Shown: positions 9,582 through 24,212, counted from the first letter of the stretch. The stretch: DNA of 64,000 nucleotides from Paracyclopina nana (GCA_019096065.1 JAGUCH010000001.1:12586001-12650000), one strand, 5' to 3'. The notes: a model not told the origin generated them from the sequence alone. Numbers and translations are program-made.

Positions 9582-10123
9582 GTAAGTCATTTTTTCCCTT
9601 TACGCTACATAGCGTCAGGCAAGGCAAGGCCAGGTGGGGACCTACGTGTACATACGAGGCCCGAAAGGGCCTTCATTTTCATGTTGGATGTTTACCCTAG
9701 AACTTATTTGCTACTCGATGTTACAACTATACCCTCTCACAACTACTACACATACGAAATCAGCTTGAGATCGTTGGCTGTTCACCCGCCGATCGCGAGA
9801 ACACACACACAAAACTACCCTGCTTGCTCGTTTTTCAATCATTATTCAATGTCATTTGACCACCCGCATCATCATCATCATCATAACCTTTTGAAGTTCT
9901 TCTTTGAAAAGAGACAAAATCAAATCGGAATTTGAATGGAATGCCGTAACCCATTGCTCGCTTTTACTCTTATAATTGATGATGATTTTTATCCTTGTTC
10001 GATGTTATATTATTTCTCGATGGACAGCAGGTTTTTCGCCGCGAAAACTCGAAGGGGATTCAACACACGCCTACACACTGACTTTTGTATTCACAACGAT
10101 TTTTTCTTTTACCACACCAACAG
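9582..10123 (+). other. Predicted 5'UTR intron of scratch
   Basis: The donor CG|GTAAGT starts at 9582. The acceptor after a long pyrimidine run (TTTTTTCTTTT...CAACAG) ends at 10123. The 36 bases from 10124 then lead to the start codon at 10160. Open frames inside the intron are not conserved coding sequence. Confidence 0.5.
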
Positions 10124-10159
10124 ACCAATAATCACAGACAGTCTTATATCGAAGCCAGC

Positions 10160-12418
10160 ATGCCGCGCTGCTTCATGGCCAAGAAGCTCAAGTACCCGTA
10201 CGAGCAATGGAAGCAGGAGCAAGGACAGAGGTCGCCGGGTTCGAGGTCGCCCTCGCCACCCGCACCCATGGACACCTCTGCGGACCTCGAAAGAAGCAAC
10301 GAGCTTGCCGCCATGTCAGGCCACCTCATTTCAAGTAAGTCAACGCTGCCAATTGTTTTAAGGACCTTCGGGACTGCCGCGATGATTCCAACAGTAAGGT
10401 TGATGTTTAGCATGTGTGTTGCATGAAAAGACCCTCTCGCTTGCTCGTTGTAAGATTTGCGCATGTTCTCTCCATGTCATCACAAAAGTTGGAGAAAAAT
10501 GCGAGTAGACCGAAACTATTTGCAACCGGGAGTGGGAAAATGGCATGCTTGGCATATTTCCCCGCCGCCGCAACGAAAAAAAGATGTTGCCAAAAGAGAA
10601 ACACATCCATGGCTTTCTAATTCAATGAGAAAAATTCAAAAGCCAGCTCGGGAATGGAGCAGCAATCTCACGGTCGGATTGGCAAACGTTGCAACATATC
10701 CACCAGCAATCGCGGCGGCGGCGACGACTTCATTGCTGAAGACGACAACGACTCACAAAAAAAGGCAACAATCATGCTAGTTGGGGTAAAAATCTGACTC
10801 TAAAGTTAAAGAGCGGCGGACTCCCCAGCGAGCAATTCCGCCCTTCGGAGAGCCACGGAAAGTAACGAGCCACTGCACTATTCTCAAGAGACAGTCCTAT
10901 TTGCTGCCAAAACGCCTTATAGCTCTTACATCAACTCTGGATTTTTTTACAACTTCATCTTATAGCAGATGACGTCGCGCCAACAATTTTTCCGTACACT
11001 TAACTTAAAATAGAGTTGCCCTCTAGAAATCGCGTTTGCCGTAGATGCATACACGCTCCTACATAGAGAATCATCTCCTTCCAGATGAAGCCAACAACAA
11101 CAACAACACCGCCAGCAATGCCATTGCAGCAGCGGCCGCCGCCACGGCCGCCCTGGCCTTCCCCACGCTCCCGTTCTCGATGTCGGCTAGTCACCACTTC
11201 TTAGCTGCTCACCTTGGAAGATATGGACTTCTCCCTCCCACCCCACCAATGGCTCACCACAGTAGACAGGCGGGTGCCTCGCTCACGCCACCACCAGAGC
11301 GCAAGACGTCCCCCAACAACAACAGCAGCAGCAGCAACAGCAGCAGCAGCAAGGACATCTTCAGACCGTATTGCCTTCAGGACAAAATCAAGAGCGAGCC
11401 GGCCTCGTCGCCCTTCCACCCATACTACTCGCCAACGCCCCTGCAGTTCCGGAACATCGAAGACATCAACACTGCTCACGCCATCTTGGATTTGAGCAAA
11501 AGCTCCACCACCTATCCATCCACCTCGACTCCTGATGTCAAGCCCTCAACGACGTCCTCAGTCAGCTCTAGTCAGGCCACTCCGTCACCACTCTTGTCGC
11601 CTGCCCTGTCCACGTCCTCGACCACAGTCACCACGGCCTCGGATGCGAGCAGCACGTTCAAGCTCAACAACGGCAAGACCACAGCCTACACCTACGAGGC
11701 CTTCTTTGCCTCCGACGGGCGCAGTCGGAAGAAGAACGCAGTGGCACCCCAGGGAGTCGTCGTGCCCGAAGTCATCGAAAAGTCCAAGCCAAGATACACT
11801 TGCTCAGAATGTGGTAAGCACTATGCGACCAGCTCAAACCTGTCGCGCCACAAGCAGACTCACCGCAGCCTCGACTCCAACAACGCCAAGAAGTGCCATG
11901 TGTGCGGTAAGATGTACGTCTCCATGCCTGCACTCTCCATGCACATCCTGACCCACAACCTGACTCACAAGTGCGATGTGTGCGGCAAGGCGTTCTCAAG
12001 GCCTTGGCTTCTCCAGGGCCACATGAGGTCGCACAGCGGGGACAAACCCTATGGGTGCGCCCACTGTGGGAAATGCTTCGCAGACAGATCCAACCTAAGG
12101 GCACACATGCAAACCCATTCGGCTTTCAAGAACTTCAAGTGTAAGCGCTGCAACAAGTCGTTCGCACTCAAGTCGTACTTAAATAAGCACTACGAGTCGG
12201 CCTGCTTCAAAGATCAGCCAATCCCAGCTATTGATACCCCGCCATGCACTCCAGCCCCTTCGGAGCTGAGTGATGGCCTCGCCTCTCCAGGAGGCTCTAG
12301 CTCTTCGAGCGTTGGTGATCATCACCATCCAGCCTCGGGCTCGTTCTCACCCCCCTCCATTGGGTCCCTCCTGTCAGTCATGCCGTCGTCCTCACAGCAG
12401 CCCATTTTGGGAATGTAA
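10160..12418 (+). CDS. scrt: Scratch, neuronal Snail-superfamily zinc-finger repressor
   Basis: Coding exons are 10160-10334 and 11085-12418 (donor GTAAGT, acceptor CTCCTTCCAG, phase preserved), encoding 502 residues. The N terminus MPRCFMAKK is a SNAG repressor motif, which fixes the start. Residues about 258-275 (YTYEAFFASDGRSRKK) are the Scratch-specific domain. Five zinc fingers follow, with first cysteines at 298, 329, 355, 383 and 411; the fifth is C2HC (C411, C414, H427, C432). Fingers 3-4 carry the diagnostic FSRPWLLQGH and FADRSNLRAHMQTH. LDLSK at 193-197 resembles a CtBP-binding motif, and IKSE is a possible sumoylation site. The linker is rich in Asn, Ala, Ser and Thr tracts. The family acts in nuclei of neuronal precursors, binding CAGGTG boxes to repress non-neuronal genes. 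Exon 2 carries all fingers. Confidence 0.97.
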
Positions 12419-13485
12419 AGATGCCAGTCGACACCATAGAGGCCTTCTTCCAATTACCGTAAAAGCAGCTATTCGAGAATATTGTAAAATTGTACATGAC
12501 GATGATGTCCCCACCACCACATTGCATTGCCACCAAAGATAGCAAAGGCTTAACGGCCTCCAATCACGCTACTTCACCGTAGAATCTAGTCTCCAAGAGC
12601 TTAGCAATAAAGCAGTTGAGCCGGCCATTTGCAATAAACCAAGAGGAACCAACTACCAAAAAGTAACAGCAATTTATAGTACTTCAACACACACACAATG
12701 TTTGATCTCAGAAAAACCAAACTTGAAATCAGCTAATAACCCAAGATCTCAGCATCCCAGACCAAAGAACAATAATGTTTTGTACAGCACCCAACTGCTA
12801 CTACGATTTCACTTCGTTTCCCTCCCAATCGTACCATACATGAATTTGTGCGAGTGTGGAACAGAGAGAAAGAAAGAGCACGGCGAGAGTCTCACCTAGT
12901 CTACTACTACAATATCTATCACTGAAATGCTCTGTTGTACATACACCGATTCCCTTCTTCTCTCTTCTACTCTGTAACGTATACTAGACTAGATCATCTG
13001 CTATGTAAAATGCTCCTCCTCAAGAAAAGAACTCTAGCAAGTGCCTCGATTGCACTGCAGAGCCACGTGGGTATTCCCAAAGCAATAATGACAGTAGAAA
13101 GCAGCAAGCCAGGCCGATATAAGGCCGGTCTCGTGTTGTTTGCATTTGACCGGCTGGCTTTTCGCAATAAGCTGAGAACTAGCAACCAAAGAGCAATAAT
13201 ATTTTTCAATGTGTTCAACTGCTCATCTCGAATTGATTGTAGTATGCTATGTATTACTTCATATGCTATTTGATTTGGCCTCACCACCACCGAAACAGAC
13301 CGAAATACTCAATACGTAAACTACTAATTATTAGATGACAACTATTATGTATATTTTTGCGAGAAATTACTACTTACTCTATAACTACTACTTACTTCTA
13401 CAAGCATAGAAAGAGAGATAATCCTAAAACTTTACCATTACAACGAATTGTTATAAGACTGTGACCAAAGAGTTTTTTCAATAAA
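12419..13485 (+). terminator. scratch 3'UTR with candidate poly(A) signals
   Basis: AATAAA occurs at 12606-12611, 12633-12638 and 13480-13485, each in AT-rich context downstream of the stop. Two alternative 3' ends, short (about 200 bases) and long (about 1.1 kb), are possible. The region between holds no supported ORF. Confidence 0.5.
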
Positions 13486-14592
13486 GAAAACAAATGAGCT
13501 GACCCTAAACTCCTCTATTTTTAGCCATCATTCATGACCGGCCACTCGCGCGCGCGCGTGCATCAACATCCTTTTTCCAATTACCTGTCGTTTGACGCAC
13601 CCCTAAACAACAGGTCAAACTTTTGTGAATTTAGCCGGAAAAGCTCACCAGGAAATCGTGATCTTTTTTTATATGCTGCTCGTGCGAGCAGATGGCCGAA
13701 AATAGTAGAAGCAGACTAAAAACTATATGGCGAGCATCATGATCATTGCTGCAGACATTCTGGATCAGCATCTGTTGCACCCTTTTTTTGTCAAAAAAAT
13801 CTGCTGACTCTATTTCTCTTTGGTGCCCCCCACAAAAAATCGAAATGAAAGGGGAGATAATAATTCACTGGGAATTGTTGCATCCATTCCCCTTAGGGCT
13901 CCTTTCTCTCTCCCGCTTTGTTTTCAAGCTTCGGCTCCTCGAATTTAATGAAACTGGATCCTTGGCTGCAGCCATGCTAATGTAGCGGCAGCAGCAGCCG
14001 TCCTGAACCATGAATAAATATCCTCCGCGCAAATCAATGGTGCATCTGTCCAGCTGTTGTTGTCCCTTGCTCGCTCCGATGGTCATTTGTTGCCCCCCGA
14101 AATGAGCAAAGTTTGCGGTGAATAATTTTAGATGAACTACTGCCACTGCTATGTATGAAGGGAGTGCTGTCAAAAAGCCTGGAGAAGTCCAATAAATAAT
14201 GGTCACTCCGTGGTCTTCATTAGGTAGACTAAATGAGAGCCTTATTTACTCTGTGGTAATGGTAAGGATCCTTCCTTTCTGCTGTTCTTCGAGGTCCAAT
14301 TTTCGTCCGTGCAAGCAAACAGCAGCCAACCTTGATGGTCAAAATTGCTCAGCTGCCACATTTAAAAATTAGTCAGAGGGACTCTGCTGTTGCTAAAGGA
14401 GTGCAGATGATCATCATAGCAGATTATGCGCGCTCTCTCTGTTGATGCTCATTGCAGCTGGACATGACTGGGAAAAGGGTTCTCGTCGTAGTCTTTTATT
14501 TGCTCGACATCAAAGACAAATCTCTAGCTAGCTGCCCAACCAGAAATTTTCCCAAGTTTTCTGAAAGTTATTGTAACGTGTTATCACTCCTT

Positions 14593-14763
14593 CGTTTTAC
14601 CCAGGTTGAGTTTATGTCGTTATGTAACATTAACTTCCATACCACCTATGTAAAAAAATTGGAAAAAATCGAATGTGACAAGGAAAATGGATATTTTCGA
14701 TTTTACCTAGGTGTCAAGGCAGTTAATGTTACATAATGACTAAAACTCAATGTTGATAAAACG
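14593..14763. repeat. 171-bp imperfect foldback (MITE-like or long hairpin)
   Basis: The left arm, 14593 to about 14655, is the inverted complement of about 14701-14763 for roughly 63 bases. The strongest block, TTATGTAACATTAACT at 14620-14635, is exact. The 30-base core has only three mismatches, and about 45 bases form the loop. I see no clear target-site duplication. A transcript would form a long hairpin. It may be a degenerate MITE or a hairpin-RNA locus. Confidence 0.65.
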
Positions 14764-17700
14764 TATAAGTTTCACTGAGAGTTTTTTTAGCGTATGAGGG
14801 CTCAGAATTTCTGGTTGGGTGTGTTTGGTATGATTGGAAATCTGCCCCCGAGCAAAATCATTCTGGTTTACCGTCCATTTCACGGATTATCCGGAGTAGG
14901 ACACGGGACAACTTGGTACACACGCGCACACAATCTTCATAAATTGTCTGAATGGGGAAACAGCCATCTTAATTATCGGGTCGGCTCGCATTGACTTGAG
15001 TGACGCGCGTGCTACGCCCATTTGAGACGGGATGATTTGTCTACTTAATTTTCGGGTGCCAAAGGTTAACTTGTGCTGCAGCTGTCCATTTGAGCGTCGC
15101 AATGATCGAGGGGGTCAAGTTTATCTGGTTTTTCCAGGCTAAAAAATTAAAAGGGCGAAGCCCCACCGAGCACATGTTGCGAGAAGTATCAGGTCATAAA
15201 GTTAGTTCAATGTCATCCAAAACTCATTTACCATCCACCTGCCTATGTAATGGAATAATTTCCTGTTATAGAATTTGTGCTGGTTGGCAAATGAGCTGAC
15301 TATCGCACATCTTTTGTCTCATAGTCATGATGTGTGGTAGAGTGTATATGCAGAGAAAACAATGCTGCATGTTTGGCAAGAGAAACCACAGATGCTGCTT
15401 GCATTGGCCGAACCGCGTATTGAGTCGCAACTACGCATCTATTTACCAGCTGTTGATGGTTTCATTTGTACACACCCACTTCATTACCCCTATCATGTTT
15501 AAAGTTAGAGCAGCAGCACATGTGTTTTCCTTGTTTTTGTCCCCAGGGACTGATGATGCCTCCACCCACCACCAACGATGAAGTCTCTCCGCGTGGCCTT
15601 TTGTTGCCAGCAAATAAAACTGCATTTGCTACTGCTTTCGCTATTCCAAATCTTCTTTGATATCCAGTTCGCTCTGAACCAGCGCGGTGTAATTACTAAA
15701 TATAAATGGAAGAATCATTGTCAACATCATTCATGTGTGATGACTAGCCAAAAAGAACCGAGCCATCTGTACTTTGGTGTATATGTGACTACCTCTGTTT
15801 CAATTAACTGGAGTATATCAATCCGGCGCGAGCAGCGTTGTCAGAGGGAAAAATTGTGACAGCATGTTCTGAAGTGATGTGTGCAGAGTTCGTCCTTTTT
15901 ACCGTCTCCTCTTTAAAGCTTGGGATATGGAAAGCCCTCGAGGATATTTGACAGAGGTCAGCCAAAAGATAGTAGACTTTTCTCCATCATCCCTGGCAGG
16001 AGGAGCAGCCCTTCTTGGAAAGACTTGCACAAACAGAGTGTGTAGCTTATCATCAGCCTCTCTCTCTCTCCTCTCAGAGCTCTTAATAGCATTTCTTCTT
16101 AGCCAACAGCAACTATAGGAGTATTCAGAAGAAGATTGTGTGTTTCACTCTGCGGCTGTTGCTTCTCCTTCTTCGACATAGTTTCGCTTCTAAAGAAATG
16201 GCACCATCCAAGCTGCTGCCACTACTGCTTTCTTGGGCCATTATACTATCGATGCATAGCTCTCGAGAAAGCCCCCCTTTCCAAAGTTCTGCTGCAGTCA
16301 AAGCTTTCTCTCTGCTCCGCCAATGTCCCCTAAACTGCAACCATATACTGCTCATCGAGGATAATTTCAAGATTTTGATTAGGATCTGCTACATAGCAGA
16401 ATGGCAATTCCCGAGCATAATGGTGACCAGAGCTGCTGCCATTGCTGCTTTGCTGCTGCGACTGGCCGCTTTCTAGCAGCACACTGAGAAAGCGCCTGAG
16501 TTTGACATGGCTGAAAAAATTGATTTCGTCCCACCACCGGCATCGGGAGGAGCGACCACACTAGCTGAGATTTGAAAGCCAGCTCCCATTAGAAATTGTC
16601 TTTTAGCCAAACATTGACCCAATGTGCTTGTCCTATAGCATATATACAGCATAGCTAGCTAGGGGTCCTAACTGCCAACTATCACATTTCCCTTCTTCTT
16701 CTCCTCATCCTACATCTATGGCAGCTAGCAGTGCATGTATTAGACGTCCGCCATTCTCGTTTTGCGGTCGTTGTCGTCTTTCTTGTTGGCTGCTGCAAGA
16801 TTCGTCATGGCCTTCAAGTTCATCTACCCAATTGACAAAACGGATCGCTTTCAAATGCAAACAGCAGTAATTTGGTCTGACTTTTGAAAGCTGATGCAGC
16901 AAGCAGAATAACTTCCAAACTTCCCTCTTGAAACTTGTTGTTTTCTTTCAGGAGAAGAACTTTCTAACTACTTTCCTATCATCATTTGGAGTGTAGATGA
17001 GAGCTCTTAGCTTTGGCTTTCTTCGTCGTCTCCTTCTTTGTCGCAACTGGTGCATTTCTGCCAACGTAGCAAATGGAAATGCTGCTAGATAAGGATATTC
17101 TTAAAAAGCAGCAATCTAAAAATGGATTATACAATCTATACATGTATTCGAGAAAATATCAGCAACTTAGGTTACTGAGCTGCAGGAGGAATCCTTTAAC
17201 GTCTTGGTGAAGCAATAAATTATGACATTTTTATTGTGCTACACTACACTCGGCCCCTAAGGAATACATTTGCGTGAACAAGCATTTAGAAAGCCCCATC
17301 AGGGATTTGGGGCCGGGATATAAAGAATATGAAAAGTTTCTCAACGACGACGACGCGACCTTATCCTGCTCTACATGTTGTATTTTTCCCATCGCGGAGA
17401 TACTACTTGCATGCATGTGTGGTGGCTAGTAGTACTAGCATTGCAGCAACATGCTTCGGAAAGCCCCCGTGAAATATCATTGCGCAGATCAGCTGGGACT
17501 GTTTTATCCGGATTTCCCATGAGACGTTTTGCCCCCTTTTATCATCATCGCCGCCGTGCGAGAGGAGAGCTGGCATTTATTTTTGCTCGAAATTAGGATT
17601 TTGGCCTGGCACCATGTCATGCCAGTGCGCCGCGCGCTGACGCGTTATCCCTCTGCAGTGAAAGCTAAACCCTCGAAGCAACAATGAGCCTCTCGGCGGC

Positions 17701-20700
17701 CAAAAAGCGGATTTCGGCTAACGACCTTCTCTTTGGTGGCAGTGGTACATATATAGCCCATGCTTGCGAGATGAGTAAGTGTGTCCTCGTGTCACACAAA
17801 TAGTGTCGGGGGAATACGACTCTACTGCGGTCGGCTTTCCCAAATGGATTGCACGGAGCGGCGGCTGCTACTTTAAGCCTAGGGTCAACAACGTGTTTCA
17901 CATTCATATAAAGGTCTAGTGCGCAACGGCTGTCGCATTTTTAGTGCCGAATCTCGGCACGTTAGAGCTCGTAATGTCTGCTAGCTGTCGGTTCATAATG
18001 GCCATCACTATCATCATCATAATCATGATGAAGATGGAGGAAAAATGCATTAGATACTGACCATATGTAATATGCTGCTGCAACAATGTCGCGGGGCATC
18101 TGTAGAAACCTTTTAGCGAATGAAAAAGCTGGCGCTGATGCTCTCCAATACGGCGAGGCTACTTCATCCATCTTGGCAAATGTCAACAAGCGAGCTGCAG
18201 CGCTATAGCTCGCACTTAACAACTTTATGATGCATCATCTGTATAAGATGCAGGATCATCCATAAAACTAAATATTCCACTTACCAAGCTAGTATACGAT
18301 GACTGCCAGGTAGGAGAGATGGAGAACCTTTTTTCATGTTCCAAACAAGCCAAACCTAGCTGGTATATTATGCAGCCACTTCCGGCTTTGGCATATTAAG
18401 CTCCCACAAAAAGTCAATGTGACCTCACTATCCTTTCTGTTTTTAAATTCCCACAATCTGTACTGTTGAAAATGTAATTGGATGAATTTTTACTCGAAAA
18501 GCCGAATAGCAGGCTGACGTGGTGACCATAGCATGTTGATTTTTTGCTAAGCAAATCTCCTCCTGACAGTTTCTTCTTCTGTGAGTGAAAGCTCAAGCAA
18601 TCCTTCTTTTCTTTCTTGTTTCGAGGTTTTTTCTCCTTTTTCCTACAGCATAGCATGCAGCAGCCGGGCAAATGATGAAAGTTTTCCCTTTTACTATACT
18701 ACAAGTCATCTGCATCCGAAAAATAAATTTAGAGCTTTCCACTGCGAAGCAGCAGGTCAACTATGAACTTTGCTCATTTCCTGCATGGGGGACTAAATTG
18801 CGGGCCTCGTTTTTGAAGGACTTGCTGCTGTTAGCAGTTGAAAGGGACTCATTCTAGTCGCTTGTTGCACAGCTTTTCCTCATCGTGAAAGCTCTGCACG
18901 TTCTTGTACGTCTTCTTCTCCTTCGTCGTCTTCGTTCCTCAGCTCGACTTCACGCATCGGTACACCGCACATTTTCCCCCATCCAACCATTCTGACGACA
19001 TAACTTTACCCAGCCAATTTGGCTAACGAACGCTGACGACTACTATGACTCTTCAATCCGCATGATGAATTGGAATCCTCGTGCAAACAACAGCTAGCAA
19101 AAAGCTTCTTTTCAATCTAGATCTAAAAATCGATGCGGCATGCAGCCAACTGGTGGATGGATGTGATGAAAAGTTCCTAAATGAAAAATCCTCATCTCTT
19201 ACTTTTCACTTGAAACTCCAGCTGCAGAGTCTTCATTCGCATGAGAGCATTGGATTTTTTCCCCGCCGCGTACGCTGCGTACGATATCTAGTAAAATATA
19301 ACAGAGTAACGAAAACGAATGACCTAGCCTGGTGACAGCCCTGGGCTACCATTCAGATACTAGTACCATTTTCGAAATTCTCTATTTAAGTAGCATGACT
19401 CATGTTTGCTCATTTCCCATCATCAGTAGTCTCTCCAAAGGAATTGAAACGTACGAGCTTGGTGTCAGTGTTTAACTAGGCAAATTTGCCGTTAGCATCG
19501 CCTTCGATCGGAACGGTGGGACCGGCTGCAGGTGTTGAATGGAGGAGTTGTTGGTGGCAAATGGCTTTCACATGAGCATTCCATACACTATAGCTACTTT
19601 CATATTGCAACAGCAGCAGCCCTTTTTATGGCAGCCGAGTTCAATAAAAACAAGAGAAGATTTATTGGCACAATGCTGCTGTTGACGATTTTATTGACAT
19701 GTCAGGCAATTGAGTTGGCAAGCCAACTTTTGCAGCAGACTGACAGCAGTGCGAGGAGGAAGAAAGCTTGTTGCCTTCTACCAATGTTGGAATTTTAGTG
19801 TCGATTTTACAACTGCAAAGCCCATAATCATTTTATTCTTTACTAGCATGTAAGCCAGAAACCATCACAGAAAACTGTACCAGCAACAAATGATGAATTG
19901 CTCCAAACGGATTGATGCTTTTCAGCTGCTAAAGCGAAAGCTGCAGATGGTCACACACAAATTTCATTTCCGTGTGCTTTGGGGAAGCCTTGATATGCAT
20001 GGGTAACTTTTCCGCTTCTCGTGTAGGAGGAAGTTATATACTAGTGACCTGTGCACACACCACCTGCATGCTTAATGCTCAAATTCCGCCACTCAGTACA
20101 TTTTTATCTCGAATTTCGGCTGATGCCATTATTTCCCCGAGTACGCGGATCAAATTATGATGGGCCGTGGCAGATGTGCTAATAGGGCTTTATGATCCAA
20201 AAGTCCAACAACATTCAAGTTGGTGGCTGCTGCTGCTGCGAGGATTGTGAGCTTTCACTTGCAACGACAGAAGGCGATAAATCTTCGTTGAGTTTTCGCA
20301 TTGGTTCCACTTACGCACTATTACGGCCATCATCTTCATCTTTGAGTGCGAATTAATTTTCCCATTAGCCGATGCGTCATCTTCATGGGAGAGAGCGTTT
20401 TCTACAAGCCGTGCAAAATCGCTAATAATACAACAATTACTTACGTGTGAGCCGTGACTTTTGATGGATTCAGAAAGCCGTATGTATCTGTGGAAGACAA
20501 GTTTTTCGTTGCTCTACCAATTTTTAGCATGTGCAATGGGCAACGCGCATAGCAGTTTACTAGATCGAGCAACCACAATATAGTGGTGTGCTATAGCAAA
20601 AACGTTTGAAAGTAACACAAGAAAGGCTATGGCAGATCCTATGCATTTCCCGCGAATAAAAAACAACTACTGTGTTTGTTTGCATAGAAACGCATAGCAT

Positions 20701-23700
20701 GAATATAGTGCCAGCTTTTTCATCAAGTGCAAATCTTCACCCTTCTTTTGAAATATTTATATTGATCCACCAACGAAGCTATCCACGCGCGCGAGATAAA
20801 TTCATTCGAGATGCAAAAGATTATGCAAAAGAAGAATGCGGACAAACAGCTGTAGCAGCCAAGCATATCAAATGTGATATTCTCGTCCAAATACCTCTTT
20901 TGGTAGCAGGAGTGATGAATTATTTGTGTCTTCTACCACGGTATATAAATGATGATGGTCGCGTGGAGAGGTCGGTGATCTCTTGTTGATGTGCTTACGC
21001 CGAAAAGTCGACATCAATTCATTTTGATTATACGTAGTAGCTTTCACTTAGTAGTTCTCAGATTTGGTCGTCAATCATGATATGTATTCCGCATGTTCAC
21101 AGCCATTCAGCGCAGATATATGTGGGTATAGTGTTGTTGTGCGCGAGCTATAACTTAACGTCGAGGATCGAGTGAGTGCAAATCAAATTATGCCATCTGC
21201 AGAGCGCAAGATACAAATACAAATCTAGACACAAGAAATTGCCGATCCCCTCGGACCACTTTAGTAGGGGGTCGATGGCAACTTTCGACAAAAATCACAT
21301 ATCTTGCGACCCTTAAAAGGTAGAGGAGCTGGGATTGCTTCCTAATGATGAAAAATAGGCGCTGACATTTTGTAACGAGAGCTGTAAATATTCTCATTAC
21401 ATCTATCCTTCGTGCTCGGCATGCATGGGAAAAGTTTATTTTTTGTTTTTCCATGCGCTAAAGATGTGGCTTGATCAATTTTGAGGGCTGCTTTTTCCAT
21501 CATTATGTTTTTTGATTGATTTCCTACAACGCGGCAGCTATGGCAGAGTCAGATTAATAATGGTAGATCAACTCGGAAATGTATAATGGAAAAAAGGTTG
21601 CTTCCGCCTTTCCCCCCGTCTCATGATGTGAAGTTATACTCGAAAGGGACCACTACAACGTTTGTTGGTTCGTTCATATCCATTTATGGAACATGTGTGG
21701 ATATTTAATTTGGAGCCATGGGACCGATCAGCGGGAGATCTGAGCATCATTATCATGGTGAAAACATGACCATGATTGAAAAACCTACTATGCTGTACAA
21801 AAATAACCCAAAACAGCTGCTGCATGTCCAATGCGTCCTACTGGGAATTGTGGCACGACTACAACTCTGCTGACTGGCCTGTTAGCATTACCATAATTAG
21901 CGATCGTCAAATATTCCCCAAGAGACTAAGTAGACTACATATACTTCGATCTACTTTCGTTGGAGGAGCTCCAGCGCAATAACAAAGGTTGCTTCAAGCA
22001 GGGATTCTGCAGTAAATTGTTCCTGCTTTTTAGCATAATAGATGAGTTGCTATCAGAATTTTGTCAACGTTTTTAGGGACACTCAGCAAGGATGCAGGGA
22101 AAAGGGGCGTGATTTATGTCAGCCTTTTAGTACATGTTGCAAGATTCATGGTTGACATCGTAGTCGCCTCGCGACGCTCGCGGTGCCAAGTGAAAGCACT
22201 AAACCAAAACGGGGAAATTGACTTTCGAACAAACTGCTATCTATCTCTCTTTTGTTGCCAATTTTGGTGTCATATCCCACCGCCATAGTCATGCTAGAAT
22301 TTGCTTTCGATCGCTTCTTGTCTGCTGATTGCAGGTCAGTGTCTATAAAGTGTTTTGAAATTGCTTTGTTAGTAATGTGCTATTGTTGGTATGCTGTTAT
22401 AGCGATAAATATCCGCAAAATGTGTTCCCACCTCAACTTCCTGAACGTGCGACACGCGAATAAGACGAGCAATGATTAGTAAATACATTTTCCCAACTTT
22501 GCCAATCCATCCATCATCAATTTTTGATAGTAGTACCTACATAAATATGAATGAAGAAACTACGACGTTGTATCTTTTCTGTCAGGTCAAGTTTGATCAA
22601 TCACAGTGCATGTTGCATGTCAGATGGTATGCCGAAGCTTCCTTTAGACCTGTCACAGCTACGATATCTGGTCCCCCTTTCTCCTAATATAGATACTAGT
22701 GCTTCTTCTTGTGTAATACCCTAAACTATAGCAGCGCCTAAAGTCGGTGAACGGAGGCCGACAATGTTGCTTCATGATATGCACATAAATGCTGTGTAAC
22801 TCGCGGCCATATAGCTCGATCCCATCAATGTCCGAGTAACAAATGAAGGAGACTTTTTATGCCTGGCAGCCTTGGCTGCCATCTTCCTCCCCGAGGCACC
22901 GCAAGACATGAATGTCTATATACTGTTGCTGAAAGGGAGCTAGCTGAGAGCCATCTATTTTAAATCCATTTTTCACTCAATCTCGAGCTAGCTTGTGACT
23001 GCTGCTGCGGGAAAATTGCAGCCAAAATATCTTGGGAGATGAGGCAAGGAGAGTGAAAGGTGCTCAGTCGTCGGGGGAGTTTGAAAGTTTTGAAGGAGCA
23101 TTGAAAAAACTTTCCAACTTCTTCTGCAGGTGGTCCAAGTTTTAAAATGACGGAACCTGGGGCCATTTTTCATCATCTAATCTACTAGCTAGCTGCGACG
23201 GTCCTTTTCTCGGATGAGAAAGGGGGAAAGAAGTGGAACTTTTGCTGATTGCGGCTTCTTACCCTTGCCAAGTAAACATGTCCCGACTTGTTTATGTCAT
23301 CCCACTGCTCTTCTTTTCCGTCCTTGGCAAGAGTCATGCGATGTTGCTTTCCATTTTTGGCCATTGCCACTGGCCGATAATGCTTGCATGCCAACACGAA
23401 GAAGAAGGAGAGGAAGAAAAGGAGACGCACACCAAAGGGATTGTTGCTGAGTATTCAACATGCCGGCCAAGAGGACTGCAATCAACAAGACTATGATCAA
23501 AAACAACCGCGTTGGCTGATGAAACTTGCGAAAAAGGCTGAAAGTGCTGCTGGCACTCGACGAAATCGGTCCATATCGAGAAATAGAAAGCTTTCCTGAT
23601 AATGTGACATCTCTTAAGGCGGCAGCATCAATCCTAGTCGACCATAAGGTTGACTTTCTCGAACTCGCGTACGCACATTCTACGTCCGCGTTGATAGAGG

Positions 23701-24190
23701 TCCATAAATCACGAAGAGAAAAGCTATGCATTTACTTGTTGTCTTGTGAAGTCGTTAAAAGCCTGCATGGGTAGCTGAAATTACTTCTTGGGCTCTGTCT
23801 AATCGCCTCGAGCAGAAAGTTTTGTGGCGACGAAGGCAGCAGAAAAAAGCATCATCATTGAATGGAGAAAAAGCAATCCAGCAGCAGTAGGGACAAAGTT
23901 TTCTCTCTCAGACCATATCCAAAAGCCAAGTTAACGACGTCATTAGCATTTTGAATGCGAGCTTCTCCGAAGAAATGCGGATGCTTTTGCGGCTCGCGCG
24001 CGCATCACTTTTTTTCATTATGCTTTCCCCCCATTTTAATGGGCTTCAGCTCGATTAACCTTGACTGGGAAGATTAAATGCTGAATTTACCTTCCTTTGA
24101 CAGGATCAAGAGAGATGCAGCCACCCTTTTCTTGTCGCTTCTAATCACCGCCTGCTAGCTGCTTTCACTTGAGCCGAATGCCAGCAACCA

Positions 24191-24212
24191 GAAGAAGAAG
24201 AAGAAGAAGAAG
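24191..24212. repeat. (GAA)7 microsatellite
   Basis: This is an uninterrupted 22-base GAA run, followed after one T by further GAA-like sequence. Confidence 0.9.

Noticed and set aside
9174-9935. 253-codon plus-strand open frame over the scratch promoter and leader
   Set aside because: It spans the TATA box, first noncoding exon and 5'UTR intron, ends in low-complexity His and Phe runs, and resembles no protein.
11772-12104. 110-codon frame antisense to the scratch zinc fingers
   Set aside because: Shadow of the conserved finger-coding exon. Its Cys/Arg-rich product reflects the codons opposite.
23297-23731. 144-codon minus-strand frame
   Set aside because: Several frames on both strands are open over the same bases, typical of GC-balanced noncoding DNA. 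No family match.
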